Shown here one piece after another: positions 1 through 8,377 of a stretch of 64,000 bases of DNA. This DNA comes from Clavibacter zhangzhiyongii (GTDB lineage Bacteria > Actinomycetota > Actinomycetes > Actinomycetales > Microbacteriaceae), in contig NZ_CP061274.1 of NCBI RefSeq assembly GCF_014775655.1, positions 496,001 through 560,000 of the forward strand, in the 5' to 3' direction. The stretch's first letter is position 1. Every line of letters begins with the position of its first letter. Below the pieces are notes generated by a model. The model had not been told where the DNA came from. It did no database searches and saw only the letters and a program-made list of their open reading frames with translations. Position numbers and translations under genes: made by a program.

Positions 1-134
1 CCCACGCCCCACCTCTCCTCGGACATCCCGGCGAACTCGTCGCCGCGGCGGGCGACCCAGAGTCCTGCGGCGACGGGGGACCAGCTGATGCCGGGGACGT
101 GGGTCGCACCGGGTGCGGTCTGCGTGAGAGCCAT
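1..134 (-). CDS. Hypothetical protein, N-terminal fragment (C-terminus outside window)
   Basis: Only the first 44 or so codons are inside the window. The start is ATG at 134, preceded by a strong AAGGAGGA ribosome site 6 nt upstream, so the reading frame is well supported. The visible N-terminus begins MALTQTAPGATH and contains a short WSPVAAGLWVARRG stretch; there is no signal peptide. I do not recognise the family. It is transcribed away from the sigma factor gene, with about 230 bp of non-coding DNA between them. A role cannot be assigned from the fragment. Confidence 0.7.
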   Translation of the reverse strand, partial: MALTQTAPGATHVPGISWSPVAAGLWVARRGDEFAGMSEERWGV

Positions 135-226
135 GGCTCCTCCTTCATCGCGGCTCGTCGTCGAGCCGCTTCGTGTCCTGGCGACGTGGATGCGCGCCGC
201 CGATGGGTGGACATCGAATGTATGCG

Positions 227-241
227 CACTAATGGCTAGTG
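227..241. repeat. Short inverted repeat in the promoter region of the fragmentary gene
   Basis: CACTA (227-231) and TAGTG (237-241) form a 5-bp inverted repeat with a 5-nt spacer in a locally AT-richer stretch upstream of the minus-strand gene starting at 134. It could be an operator or part of a promoter, but the arms are short and chance is a real possibility. Confidence 0.3.
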
Positions 242-311
242 GGCGTTCCACTCGGCGGATCCGCAGGAACGCAGGTCCCCGCGCACCCGCGTCCGACCCT
301 CCCCGCACGCG

Positions 312-346
312 CGAGGGCCGCCCGCGGCATGCGCGGACGGCCCTCG
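312..346 (-). terminator. Hairpin downstream of the sigma factor gene
   Basis: CGAGGGCCG (312-320) pairs perfectly with CGGCCCTCG (338-346) across a 17-nt GC-rich loop that can itself fold. It lies about 15 nt past the sigma factor stop codon. There is no T-tract, which is usual for terminator-like hairpins in high-GC actinobacteria. Confidence 0.65.
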
Positions 347-361
347 TGTGCGGCGTGACGA

Positions 362-1408
362 TCAGCCGCGGATGTACGTCTCCAGCTCCGGGATGCGGAG
401 CTTCGCGAGGCACTTCTTCTCGATCTGGCGCACGCGCTCGCGCGTCACGCCGAGCTGCTGGCTGACGAAGGCGAGCGAGCGGGGCTCGAGGCCGGCGAGG
501 CCGAAGCGCATCCGCACGACCTCGGCGTCGCGCTCGGCGAGCCCGTCGATGAGGCGCGTGACGTGCGCGGCCATGAGCTGCTGCGTCACCACGTCGATGG
601 GCTGCGTGACGTCGGCGTCCTCGATGAGGTCCGCCATCTCAGTGTCGCCGTCGCCGCCGCTGCCGCCCACGAGGACCTGCAGGGACATGGGCTCCTGCGC
701 GCGGTCGAGCAGGTAGCGCACCTTGGTGACGGGCGTGTCCGACTCGCGGGCGATCTCCTCCATCGAGGGGTCGCGCCCGAGCTCCACCGCGAGCTCGCGC
801 TGCACGGCGTTGATGCGGTTGATGTGCTCCACCGTGTGCACGGGGATCCGGATGGTGCGGCTCGTGTCGGCCATGCCCCGGGTGATCGACTGCTTGATCC
901 ACCACGACGCGTACGTCGAGAACTTGAAGCCGGCCTGGTAGTCGAACTTCTCGACCGCCCGGACGAGGCCCATGTTGCCCTCCTGGATGAGGTCCAGGAA
1001 CGGCAGGCCGCGGCCCGTGTAGCGCTTGGCGATGCTCACGACGAGGCGGAGGTTCGCGTTGACGAGGTGCTGCTTGGCGCGCATCCCGTCCTGGGCGAGC
1101 GTCTGGTGCTCGCGGCGCTCGGCGGCGGTGAGGTCGGTGCGGGTGTCGAGCACCTCCTGGGCGAGGACGCCCACCTCGATGCGGCGCGCGACGGTCACCT
1201 CCTGCTCGGCGGTGAGCAGCGGCACGCGGCCGATCTGGCGGAGGTAGTCCTTGACGGCGTCGGTGCTGGCACCGGGGGTGACGAGCGAGGGCTCGGGGAG
1301 GTCGGAGTCCGCATAGGGATCGACCGGGCCGACGGCCTCGACCTGGTCGAGGGAGGAGTCGGTGCTGGTGCTGTCGGTGGCCGTGGGCCTGGTCGGTGTC
1401 ATCGTCAT
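362..1408 (-). CDS. RNA polymerase sigma-70 family factor (group 1/2, SigB/HrdB-like)
   Basis: A 348-residue sigma factor. After a Thr/Ser-rich acidic N-terminus, region 1.2 (AVKDYLRQIGRVPLLTAEQE) is followed by regions 2.1-2.4 (NLRLVVSIAKRY, DLIQEGNMGLVRAVEKFDY, FSTYASWWIKQSITR), region 3 (RIPVHTVEHINR) and a region 4 helix-turn-helix near the C-terminus (LGVTRERVRQIEKKCLAKL). It lacks the long 1.1 extension expected of a housekeeping sigma, so it resembles the shorter group 2 or SigB-type actinobacterial factors. ATG at 1408 is chosen because GGAAGGA lies about 9 nt upstream. A 317-bp leader with an inverted repeat precedes it, and a hairpin follows. Whether it is the vegetative or an alternative sigma cannot be settled here. 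Confidence 0.95.
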   Translation of the reverse strand: MTMTPTRPTATDSTSTDSSLDQVEAVGPVDPYADSDLPEPSLVTPGASTDAVKDYLRQIGRVPLLTAEQEVTVARRIEVGVLAQEVLDTRTDLTAAERREHQTLAQDGMRAKQHLVNANLRLVVSIAKRYTGRGLPFLDLIQEGNMGLVRAVEKFDYQAGFKFSTYASWWIKQSITRGMADTSRTIRIPVHTVEHINRINAVQRELAVELGRDPSMEEIARESDTPVTKVRYLLDRAQEPMSLQVLVGGSGGDGDTEMADLIEDADVTQPIDVVTQQLMAAHVTRLIDGLAERDAEVVRMRFGLAGLEPRSLAFVSQQLGVTRERVRQIEKKCLAKLRIPELETYIRG

Positions 1409-1636
1409 GGTGCCCGTTCCTTCCGCGCCGTCCCGGACGGCATCGTCATGCGGGCCCGCGTCCGTTAGACGGGGGTCTCTGCGAGGTCCCGTGGTCCACG
1501 GGGCTCTCGCCCGGAGGCCGGATCACGACCTCGAGCACCTAACTTAGCGTGCGATTCCTTTGGGGCCCAAACGTTCGTATACGCATGTAACATCCGACCG
1601 GAGTGCAGTCCCGAGAGGCCGGCCCCCGCCGGTGTG

Positions 1637-1651
1637 CCCAATCGTATTGGG
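1637..1651. promoter_or_regulatory. Perfect inverted repeat CCCAAT-CGT-ATTGGG (operator candidate)
   Basis: Two 6-bp arms (1637-1642 and 1646-1651) flank a 3-nt spacer, about 75 bp upstream of the phosphatase start and 230 bp upstream of the sigma factor start. The size and symmetry fit a dimeric regulator site. No regulator can be named from the sequence. Confidence 0.4.
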
Positions 1652-1713
1652 GGCTAATGATTCGCGCAGGGGCTTGCGCAGGATGCTCGGCGGTTGTACA
1701 TCTGCCCGCCACC

Positions 1714-1719
1714 TACACT
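1714..1719 (+). promoter_or_regulatory. -10 element TACACT of a leaderless transcript
   Basis: TACACT ends 6 nt before the GTG at 1726, so transcription would begin at or next to the start codon. This spacing is typical of leaderless actinobacterial mRNAs and decides the start of the phosphatase gene. No well-spaced -35 is evident. Confidence 0.6.
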
Positions 1720-1725
1720 TGTCGC

Positions 1726-2370
1726 GTGGTCGCCTCACGAATCCATCTCGTCCGTCACGGCGAGGTGCACAACCCGCACGGAGTCCTCTACGGACGCATC
1801 CCGGGATACGGCCTCTCCGACCTCGGCCACCGCATGGCGGACGCCGCCGCACGGGCCCTCGAGGAGTCGGGCGCCCCCGTCAACCGGGTCATCGCGTCCC
1901 CGCTCCAGCGCGCGCAGGAGTCGGCCGCCCCCTGGGCCGAGCGGTTCGCCCTCGAGGTCGCCACCGACGAGCGCGTCATCGAGCCCACCAACCGCTTCGA
2001 GGGGTCGCGCTTCCCCTCGCCCGCGCGCATCGCCCGCTCGCCGCGGCTCTGGCCGCTGGTCGTCGACCCGGTCCGGCCGAGCTGGGGGGAGTCGTACCGC
2101 TCCATCGCCGCCCGCATGGCCGAGGCCGTGAAGGCGGCCCACCGCTCCGTCCCCGACGGGGACGTGGTCATCGTGACCCACCAGCTGCCCATCTGGATGG
2201 TGCACCTGTCCCTCGCGGGCGAGCGCCTCTTCCACGATCCGCGCAAGCGGCGGTGCGCGCTCTCCAGCATCACCACCGTCGAGCGCGTCGGCGACCGGTT
2301 CGTCGAGACGGGCTACATCGACGCCGCCGCGGGCCTCACGGAGCTCGCGGTCGACGAGGGCGCGGTCTGA
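1726..2370 (+). CDS. Histidine phosphatase (phosphoglycerate mutase-like) family protein
   Basis: A 214-residue member of the histidine phosphatase superfamily. The catalytic RHG motif is in IHLVRHGEVHNPHG near the N-terminus, an Arg follows in VIASPLQRAQESA, and the second catalytic His lies in VIVTHQLPIWM. GTG at 1726 is preferred over an in-frame ATG at 1603 because the family normally starts just before the RHG strand and a TACACT -10 sits 6 nt upstream. Its stop codon overlaps the start of the TlpA-like gene by 1 nt (TGATG), so it heads the cytochrome c maturation operon. Its substrate is unknown; sugar phosphates or other phosphoesters are typical. Confidence 0.88.
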   Translation: MVASRIHLVRHGEVHNPHGVLYGRIPGYGLSDLGHRMADAAARALEESGAPVNRVIASPLQRAQESAAPWAERFALEVATDERVIEPTNRFEGSRFPSPARIARSPRLWPLVVDPVRPSWGESYRSIAARMAEAVKAAHRSVPDGDVVIVTHQLPIWMVHLSLAGERLFHDPRKRRCALSSITTVERVGDRFVETGYIDAAAGLTELAVDEGAV

Positions 2371-2984
2371 TGCGCGCGCTCCGACGCCCGCGCCGTGCCG
2401 CGCTCACCGCGGTCGCCGCCGTCGCGCTGGCGGCCGTCGCGCTGACCGGCTGCACGCAGGATCCCCTCGCCGCCGAGTTCCGCGCCGGCGACAACAAGAG
2501 GTACATCGCCGGCGACGGCACCTTCACCGAGGTCCCGCTGGCGGAGCGGGCGGCTCCCGTCGACTTCTCCGGCACGCTCTCGGACGGCACCGACATCTCC
2601 TCCGCCGACTACCGCGGCGCCGTCACGGTCGTCAACTTCTGGTACGCCGAGTGCCCGCCCTGCCGGCTCGAGGCCAAGGACCTGCAGGCCGCGAGCGAGG
2701 AGCACGCGCCGGACGGCGTGCGGTTCCTGGGCGTGAACACCCGCGACCAGCGGCCGAACGTGGACTCGTTCGACAAGACCTACGGCATCACGTACCCCTC
2801 GGTGCTCGACGTCGAGGACACGAGCATGCAGCTCGCCTTCGCCGGCACCATCGCGCCGAACGCCGTGCCCGCCACCATCGTGCTCGACCGCCAGGGCCGC
2901 GTCGCGTCGCGGGTGCTCGGGAAGATCGACCCCGGCGTGCTCCGCACGCTCGTCTCCGACACCGTCGCGGAGCCGGCCGGCTAG
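2370..2984 (+). CDS. TlpA/ResA-like thiol-disulfide oxidoreductase lipoprotein
   Basis: A 204-residue exported thioredoxin-fold protein. The N-terminus has Arg residues, a hydrophobic Ala/Val core and a lipobox ending LTGC, so it is probably a lipoprotein anchored outside the membrane. The redox site is WYAECPPC, followed by the cis-Pro region AVPATIVLD. It is expected to reduce apocytochrome c haem-binding cysteines, receiving electrons from CcdA. The start overlaps the phosphatase stop by 1 nt, and ccdA begins directly after its stop. This ResA-CcdA-ResB-CcsB order is the standard System II set. Confidence 0.93.
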   Translation: MRALRRPRRAALTAVAAVALAAVALTGCTQDPLAAEFRAGDNKRYIAGDGTFTEVPLAERAAPVDFSGTLSDGTDISSADYRGAVTVVNFWYAECPPCRLEAKDLQAASEEHAPDGVRFLGVNTRDQRPNVDSFDKTYGITYPSVLDVEDTSMQLAFAGTIAPNAVPATIVLDRQGRVASRVLGKIDPGVLRTLVSDTVAEPAG

Positions 2985-3725
2985 GTGGACCAGATCCAGA
3001 GCGCCCTCTCCGGCCAACTCCTCGTCGCCGTGCCGCTGGCGCTGCTCGCGGGCCTGGTCTCGTTCGCGTCGCCCTGCGTGCTGCCGCTCGTGCCCGGGTA
3101 CCTCGGGTACATCGGCGGCATGGCCGAGGCCAAGGGCGGATCCGCGACGCGTCGCCGGCTGCTCCTCGGCACCGCGCTCTTCGTGCTCGGGTTCTCCGCG
3201 GTCTTCATCGTCACCACGCTCGTGTCCGCCACCGCGGGGTTCTGGCTGATGCGCTGGCAGGACCTCATCACGCGGATCCTCGGCGTCGTCCTCATCGTCA
3301 TGGGGCTCGTCTTCACCGGGCGGCTCGGGTTCCTGCAGCGCCAGGTGAAGAGCTCGTGGCGGCCGGCCACGGGGCTCGCGGGCGCTCCGCTGCTCGGCGT
3401 CGTGTTCGGCATCGGCTGGGCGCCGTGCATCGGCCCGACCCTCGCGGTCGTCATCTCCATGAGCCTCACCTCGGCCGACGCCGGCCGCGGCGTGCTCCTC
3501 GGCGTCGCCTACTGCGTCGGGCTCGGCGTGCCCTTCCTGCTCGTGGCCCTCGGCCTCGGCTGGATGACGCGCACCGTCGGCTTCCTCCGTCGCCACATCC
3601 GCACCGTCAACCTCATCGGGGGAGCCCTGCTCATCCTCATCGGCCTGCTCATGGTGTCCGGCCTCTGGTCGGCGTGGATGCTCCAGCTCCAGGGGGTGAT
3701 CGCCTCGTATGTCCCGGCCATCTGA
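2985..3725 (+). CDS. ccdA: Cytochrome c biogenesis protein CcdA (transmembrane thiol reductant carrier)
   Basis: A 246-residue polytopic membrane protein with six hydrophobic segments. The two cysteines expected for CcdA are visible: FASPCVLPLVPGYLGYIGG in the first segment and IGWAPCIGPTLA in the fourth. It passes electrons from cytoplasmic thioredoxin to the extracytoplasmic TlpA-like protein encoded just upstream. The GTG start at 2985 abuts the previous stop codon, and the 3' end overlaps resB by 17 nt, which implies translational coupling through the operon. Confidence 0.95.
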   Translation: MDQIQSALSGQLLVAVPLALLAGLVSFASPCVLPLVPGYLGYIGGMAEAKGGSATRRRLLLGTALFVLGFSAVFIVTTLVSATAGFWLMRWQDLITRILGVVLIVMGLVFTGRLGFLQRQVKSSWRPATGLAGAPLLGVVFGIGWAPCIGPTLAVVISMSLTSADAGRGVLLGVAYCVGLGVPFLLVALGLGWMTRTVGFLRRHIRTVNLIGGALLILIGLLMVSGLWSAWMLQLQGVIASYVPAI

Positions 3726-5367
3726 CCACGTCGACGCGCCGCGCCCGGCGCAGCGTCCGTCCTCCGACGACGGCGCGCCCATCACGCAGCCCAAGCTCGG
3801 CTTCGTCGGCACGCTCCGCTGGTTCTGGCGGCAGCTCACCAGCATGCGCACCGCGCTGTTCCTGCTGCTCATGCTCGCGTTCGCGGCCATCCCGGGATCG
3901 CTCGTGCCGCAGCGGAGCTCCGACCCGAACGGCGTCACCCAGTTCCGGGTCGACAACCCCGACCTCTACCCGGTCCTCGACGGGCTGCAGGTGTTCGACA
4001 CCTACAGCTCGGTGTGGTTCTCCTCCATCTACCTGCTGCTGTTCATCAGCCTCATCGGCTGCGTCGTGCCGCGCGCCAAGCACCACCTCGACGCGCTGCG
4101 CCAGGCCCCGCCGAAGACGCCCGCCCGCCTGTCGCGCCTCGCCGGCTATACGACGCGGACGACCACGGCGGATCCGGTCGACGCCGTCCGCCAGGCCCGC
4201 GCGCTCCTGAAGCGCCAGCGCTACCGCACGGTCCTCGTCGACGACGCCTCGGCCGCCGGCGGCGTGCTGTCCGTCTCGGCGGAGCGCGGCTACCTGCGCG
4301 AGACCGGCAACCTCGTCTTCCACTCGGCGCTCGTCGGGATCCTCGTCACGGTCGGCATCGGCGGCGGATTCGGCTACTCCGGGCAGAAGGTGCTCGTGGA
4401 GGGCCAGTCCTTCGTCAACACGCTCTCCACGTTCGACTCGTTCAACCCGGGCCGGTTCTTCGACGACTCCGCGCTCACCCCCTACCGGGTGAAGCTCGAC
4501 GCCCTGCACGTCGAGTACGAGCAGGAGAACCCGAACGCCATCGGCCAGCCGCTCGACTTCACGGCCGACGTCACCGCCGACGTGCCCGGCGGCCAGCCGC
4601 AGGACCGCGAGGTGAAGGTGAACGCGCCGCTCGCCATCGGCGGCACCGACATGTACCTGCTCGGCAACGGGTACGCGCCGCACGTCACCGTGCGGGATCC
4701 CGAGGGCGCGGTCGTCTACAGCGCCGACGTGCCGTTCCTCCCGCAGGACGCCAAGCTCACCTCCCTCGGCGTCGTCAAGGTGCCGGACGGGCTGCGCGAG
4801 CAGGTCGGCATGCTGGGCTTCTTCTACCCGACGCAGGGCGCGGAGAAGGCGCCGTTCTTCTCGTCCTACCCCGACCTCGACAACCCGCTGCTGACGCTCA
4901 ACGTCTACACGGGCGACCTCGGGATCGACGGCGGCGTGCCCACGTCGGTCTACACGCTCGACACGGGGGACCTCACGCAGCTCACGGGCGGCAAGACGGG
5001 CGTCGCGTCGATCGAGCTCGCGCCCGGACAGACCGTCGATCTGCCGGACGGGCTCGGCTCCGTGAGCCTCGACTCCGTGCCGCGCTTCGTGTCGTTCGAC
5101 GTGCACCACGACCCGACGCAGGGCTGGGTCCTGCTGTTCGCGATCCTGATCCTCGGCGGCCTGCTCACGTCCCTGTTCGTGCCGCGTCGGCGCGTGTGGG
5201 TCAAGGCGGTGCCGCAGGCCGACGGATCCACCACCCTCGAGTACGCGGGCCTCGCCCGCGGCGAGGACCCCACCCTCGAGGCCGCCGTCGCGGCCCTGGC
5301 GGACAAGCACGCGGCCGGCCTCCAGCCGGGCGCGATGTCAGAAGCGGAAGTTAGGCTCCACTCGTGA
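3709..5367 (+). CDS. resB: Cytochrome c biogenesis protein ResB
   Basis: A 552-residue membrane protein of the ResB family. An N-terminal segment WRQLTSMRTALFLLLMLAFA starts the core, with further membrane helices near residues 105-120, 205-220 and 475-495. A large extracytoplasmic domain lies between the third and fourth helices. With CcsB it forms the System II haem delivery and ligation complex. ATG at 3709 lies inside the end of ccdA. The stop overlaps the GTG of ccsB (GTGA). The length is normal for actinobacterial ResB. Confidence 0.95.
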   Translation: MSRPSDHVDAPRPAQRPSSDDGAPITQPKLGFVGTLRWFWRQLTSMRTALFLLLMLAFAAIPGSLVPQRSSDPNGVTQFRVDNPDLYPVLDGLQVFDTYSSVWFSSIYLLLFISLIGCVVPRAKHHLDALRQAPPKTPARLSRLAGYTTRTTTADPVDAVRQARALLKRQRYRTVLVDDASAAGGVLSVSAERGYLRETGNLVFHSALVGILVTVGIGGGFGYSGQKVLVEGQSFVNTLSTFDSFNPGRFFDDSALTPYRVKLDALHVEYEQENPNAIGQPLDFTADVTADVPGGQPQDREVKVNAPLAIGGTDMYLLGNGYAPHVTVRDPEGAVVYSADVPFLPQDAKLTSLGVVKVPDGLREQVGMLGFFYPTQGAEKAPFFSSYPDLDNPLLTLNVYTGDLGIDGGVPTSVYTLDTGDLTQLTGGKTGVASIELAPGQTVDLPDGLGSVSLDSVPRFVSFDVHHDPTQGWVLLFAILILGGLLTSLFVPRRRVWVKAVPQADGSTTLEYAGLARGEDPTLEAAVAALADKHAAGLQPGAMSEAEVRLHS

Positions 5368-6392
5368 ACACGGCCATGCTCGACGACGTCTCCCTCATCG
5401 CGCTCCTCGTCGCGATGGGCCTCTACGCGGCGGCGTTCATCGCGTTCGCCCTCGACCTCGCGCGCCGCTCGGCGCTCGTCGCGGACGCGGCCACCGCCGC
5501 GGCCCGCCAGCCCTCCGCGGTCGGCGCCACCGCCGCGCGCCGCGGCGGCGGCACCGCGACCATGGAGCGCGAGCCCGCGTCGGGTGCGAATGGCCGCCGC
5601 GCGACCGGGCCGGACGCGCCCGTGGCCGCCGGTCGATCCCTCAGCCTGAACGCGGCCATGGTCCTGCTCGTCGTCGGGTTCGTCGCGCACGCCGTCGCCA
5701 CCGTGCTCCGCGGCCTCGCCGCCTCGCGCGTGCCGTGGGCCAACATGTACGAGTTCGCCATGACGGGCACGCTGCTCATCCTCAGCGTCTACCTCATCGT
5801 GCTCACGCGCCGCGACCTGCGCTTCCTCGGCACATTCGTCACCGGGCTCATCCTCATCCTGCTGGGCGTCGCCGTCGTCCAGTACCGCGTGGAGGTGGCG
5901 CCGCTGCCGCCGTCGCTGCAGTCGTACTGGCTCGTGATCCACGTCTTCGTCGCCGCGCTCGGCACGGGGTTCTTCGCCCTCGCGTTCGCGCTCTCGGGCG
6001 TGCAGCTGCTGCAGTTCCGCCGCGAGTCGCTCGCCGCCGACGCCCAGGCCGTGCGGATGCGCTTCCTCGCGACGCTGCCCGACTCGGTCACGCTCGAGTC
6101 GATGGCCTACCGCCTCAACATCGTGGGCTTCATCTTCTGGACCTTCACGCTCATGGCCGGCGCCATCTGGGCCGAGCGCGCGTGGGGTCGCTACTGGGGA
6201 TGGGACACCAAGGAGGTCTGGACCTTCATCATCTGGGTGCTCTACGCCGGGTACATCCACGCGCGGGCCACGCGCGGCTGGCGCGGATCGCGCTCGGCGT
6301 GGCTGGCCATCATCGGGTTCTCCGCCGTCATGTTCAACTTCGGCGTCGTGAACGTGTTCTTCAAGGGTCTGCACACCTACAGCGGGCTGTAG
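5364..6392 (+). CDS. ccsB: Cytochrome c biogenesis protein CcsB (CcsA/ResC family haem handling)
   Basis: A 342-residue membrane protein. The family hallmark is the tryptophan-rich WWD-type motif in GRYWGWDTKEVWTFIIW, which presents haem outside the membrane. Flanking His residues (LVIHVFVAALG upstream, YAGYIHARA downstream) are candidate haem ligands. About eight hydrophobic segments are visible. An Ala/Arg-rich cytoplasmic linker of about 60 residues follows the first helix. GTG at 5364 overlaps the resB stop by 4 nt. It is the last gene of the block and converges on menC with 13 bp between the stops. Confidence 0.95.
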   Translation: MNTAMLDDVSLIALLVAMGLYAAAFIAFALDLARRSALVADAATAAARQPSAVGATAARRGGGTATMEREPASGANGRRATGPDAPVAAGRSLSLNAAMVLLVVGFVAHAVATVLRGLAASRVPWANMYEFAMTGTLLILSVYLIVLTRRDLRFLGTFVTGLILILLGVAVVQYRVEVAPLPPSLQSYWLVIHVFVAALGTGFFALAFALSGVQLLQFRRESLAADAQAVRMRFLATLPDSVTLESMAYRLNIVGFIFWTFTLMAGAIWAERAWGRYWGWDTKEVWTFIIWVLYAGYIHARATRGWRGSRSAWLAIIGFSAVMFNFGVVNVFFKGLHTYSGL

Positions 6393-6405
6393 GCGCGCGG
6401 CCGCC

Positions 6406-7392
6406 TCAGGAGCGCGTCGCGAGCAGGGCGTGCGTGCGGCGGATCCGGGCGAGCCACCAGTCGCGGCGGTCCGCATCGGCGGCGTGGGCGTCGAGGAGCC
6501 GGGCGTCCGGCGTCACGCGGCGCACGGGGATCCGGCCGTCGACCGGCACGAGCGGCTCGGCCACGACGTCCTCGACGAAGAGCGAGACGGTGCCGAGGCC
6601 GCAGTCGTGCGGCAGCTCCGGGATCGCGGCCGCGAGGTGCGCGGCCATCGCGATGCCGACGCTCGTGTCGAGGGCGCTGGAGACGACGACGGGCAGGCCC
6701 GCGTCCTGCGTGATGCGGAGCGCCCGGTGGATCCCGCCGAGCGGCTGCGCCTTGACGACCAGCAGGTCGGCGGCGCCGGCCCGCGCGACCCGCAGCGGGT
6801 CCTCCGCCTTGCGCACGCTCTCGTCGGCGGCGATCGGCACGCCGAGGTGGTGGATCCGGCCCCGCAGCTCCGCGAGCTCCTCGACGGAGGCGCACGGCTG
6901 CTCCACGTACTCGAGGTCGTGCTCGGCGAGGGCGTGGATCGCGTGCTCGGCCTCGTCGACGTTCCAGGCGGCGTTCGCGTCGATGCGCACGCGGCCCTCG
7001 GGGCCGAGCAGGCGGCGGACCTCCGCGACGCGCGCCACGTCGTCCGCGAGCGTCGTGCCGCGCTCGGCGACCTTGACCTTCGCGGTGCGGCAGCCGGGGA
7101 ACCGCGCCAGCACCTCGGCCACGCGCGACGCGTCCACGGCCGGGATCGTCGCATTCACGAGCACCTGGTCGCGGAGGGGCGCGGGCGGCGCGGTCCAGCC
7201 GAAGTCGACCGCGGCCTCGAGCCAGGCGGCGGACTCGGCGTCGTCGTACTCGACGAAGGGCGAGAACTCGGTCCAGCCGAGCGGGCCCTCGAGGAGCACG
7301 GCCTCGCGCACGTCGAGGCCGCGGAAGCGCGTGCGGAGGGGGAGGGCGACGACGCGGGCGGTGGCGAGGAGGTCGTCGAGGGCGGGGAGCAT
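6406..7392 (-). CDS. menC: o-Succinylbenzoate synthase
   Basis: A 328-residue enolase-superfamily enzyme that dehydrates SHCHC to o-succinylbenzoate in menaquinone synthesis. The expected residues appear in order: Lys in TAKVKVAE, the metal ligands Asp in RIDANAAWN, Glu in YVEQPC and Asp in IAADESV, then the second Lys in VVKAQPLGG. ATG at 7392 begins MLPALDDLL, with GAGGCT 6 nt upstream as a possible weak -10. It is divergent from menB across a 54-bp gap, so the men genes here form a divergent pair of units. Confidence 0.93.
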   Translation of the reverse strand: MLPALDDLLATARVVALPLRTRFRGLDVREAVLLEGPLGWTEFSPFVEYDDAESAAWLEAAVDFGWTAPPAPLRDQVLVNATIPAVDASRVAEVLARFPGCRTAKVKVAERGTTLADDVARVAEVRRLLGPEGRVRIDANAAWNVDEAEHAIHALAEHDLEYVEQPCASVEELAELRGRIHHLGVPIAADESVRKAEDPLRVARAGAADLLVVKAQPLGGIHRALRITQDAGLPVVVSSALDTSVGIAMAAHLAAAIPELPHDCGLGTVSLFVEDVVAEPLVPVDGRIPVRRVTPDARLLDAHAADADRRDWWLARIRRTHALLATRS

Positions 7393-7434
7393 GGATCCAG
7401 CCTCGCACCCGCGGGCGCCCGGCGGGTCGCCGCC

Positions 7435-7440
7435 TAGGCT
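7435..7440 (+). promoter_or_regulatory. -10 element TAGGCT of leaderless menB mRNA
   Basis: TAGGCT ends 6 nt before the ATG at 7447, placing the transcription start at the start codon. No ribosome site is present in the intervening GGACGC. Confidence 0.6.
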
Positions 7441-7446
7441 GGACGC

Positions 7447-8358
7447 ATGGTGAAGCAGGTCTCCGACATCCACGATCCCACCCGCTGGCGCGACGTCCCC
7501 CTCGCGGAGGGCTTCACCGACATCACGTACCACCACGACCTCACGGGCCGCATCGCGCGCATCGCCTTCGACCGCCCGGAGGTGCGCAACGCCTTCCGGC
7601 CGCGCACCGTCGACGAGCTGCACCAGGCGCTCGACGACGCCCGGCAGGATCCGCGCATCGGCGTCGTGCTCCTCACCGGCAACGGGCCGAGCCCGAAGGA
7701 CGGCGGCTGGGCGTTCTGCAGCGGCGGGGACCAGCGGATCCGCGGGCGCGACGGCTACAAGTACGCCGAGGGCGAGACGGCGGAGGGGGTCGACCCGACG
7801 CGAGCCGGACGCCTGCACATCCTCGAGGTGCAGCGGCTGATCCGCTTCATGCCCAAGGTCGTCATCGCGGTCGTTCCCGGCTGGGCGGCCGGCGGCGGGC
7901 ACTCGCTGCACGTGGTCTGCGACCTCACGATCGCCTCGGCCGAGCACGGCCGCTTCAAGCAGACGGACGCGGACGTCGGGTCGTTCGACGGCGGGTACGG
8001 ATCCGCGTACTTCGCCCGCCAGGTGGGGCAGAAGTCCGCGCGCGAGGTGTTCTTCCTCGCCGAGGAGCACAGCGCGCAGCGCATGTACGAGATGGGCGCC
8101 GTGAACCGCGTCGTGCCGCACGCCGAGCTCGAGGCGACCGCGCTGGACTGGGCCGAGACGATCCTCGGCAAGTCGCCCACCGCCATCCGCATGCTCAAGT
8201 ACGCCTTCAACGCGGTGGACGACGGCATGGTCGGCCAGCAGGTCTTCGCGGGCGAGGCGACGCGGCTCGCCTACGGCACGGACGAGGCCGTCGAGGGGCG
8301 CGACTCCTTCCTCGAGAAGCGCGCGCCCGACTGGTCGCCGTTCCCGTGGCAGTTCTGA
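7447..8358 (+). CDS. menB: 1,4-Dihydroxy-2-naphthoyl-CoA synthase
   Basis: A 303-residue crotonase-fold enzyme closing the second ring of the naphthoquinol head group of menaquinone. Family signatures include AFDRPEVRNAFRP near the N-terminus, the oxyanion-hole strands FCSGGDQRIRG and VPGWAAGGGHSLHVVCDL, and the MenB-specific QTDADVGSFDGGYGS. The C-terminal tail DWSPFPWQF is characteristic. The length fits the actinobacterial form. menE follows 19 bp downstream on the same strand, which suggests a two-gene transcript. Confidence 0.96.
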   Translation: MVKQVSDIHDPTRWRDVPLAEGFTDITYHHDLTGRIARIAFDRPEVRNAFRPRTVDELHQALDDARQDPRIGVVLLTGNGPSPKDGGWAFCSGGDQRIRGRDGYKYAEGETAEGVDPTRAGRLHILEVQRLIRFMPKVVIAVVPGWAAGGGHSLHVVCDLTIASAEHGRFKQTDADVGSFDGGYGSAYFARQVGQKSAREVFFLAEEHSAQRMYEMGAVNRVVPHAELEATALDWAETILGKSPTAIRMLKYAFNAVDDGMVGQQVFAGEATRLAYGTDEAVEGRDSFLEKRAPDWSPFPWQF

Positions 8359-8377
8359 CCCGCCGGGGCCGGGCGTC

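Larger units (their letters stand above)
1409..1725. promoter_or_regulatory. Divergent intergenic region between sigma factor and phosphatase genes
   Basis: A 317-bp stretch without a gene. It is clearly AT-richer than its flanks around 1540-1600 and 1640-1665. On the minus strand, TTGGGC and TAAGTT with an 18-nt spacer (around 1570 down to 1540) are a possible sigma factor promoter. The palindrome CGTATACG lies at about 1575-1582. A further inverted repeat is listed separately. I see no small ORF with a convincing ribosome site. Confidence 0.5.

Noticed and set aside
1694-1699. TTGTAC as a -35 box for the phosphatase gene
   Set aside because: The spacing to TACACT is only 14 nt, too short for a normal promoter.
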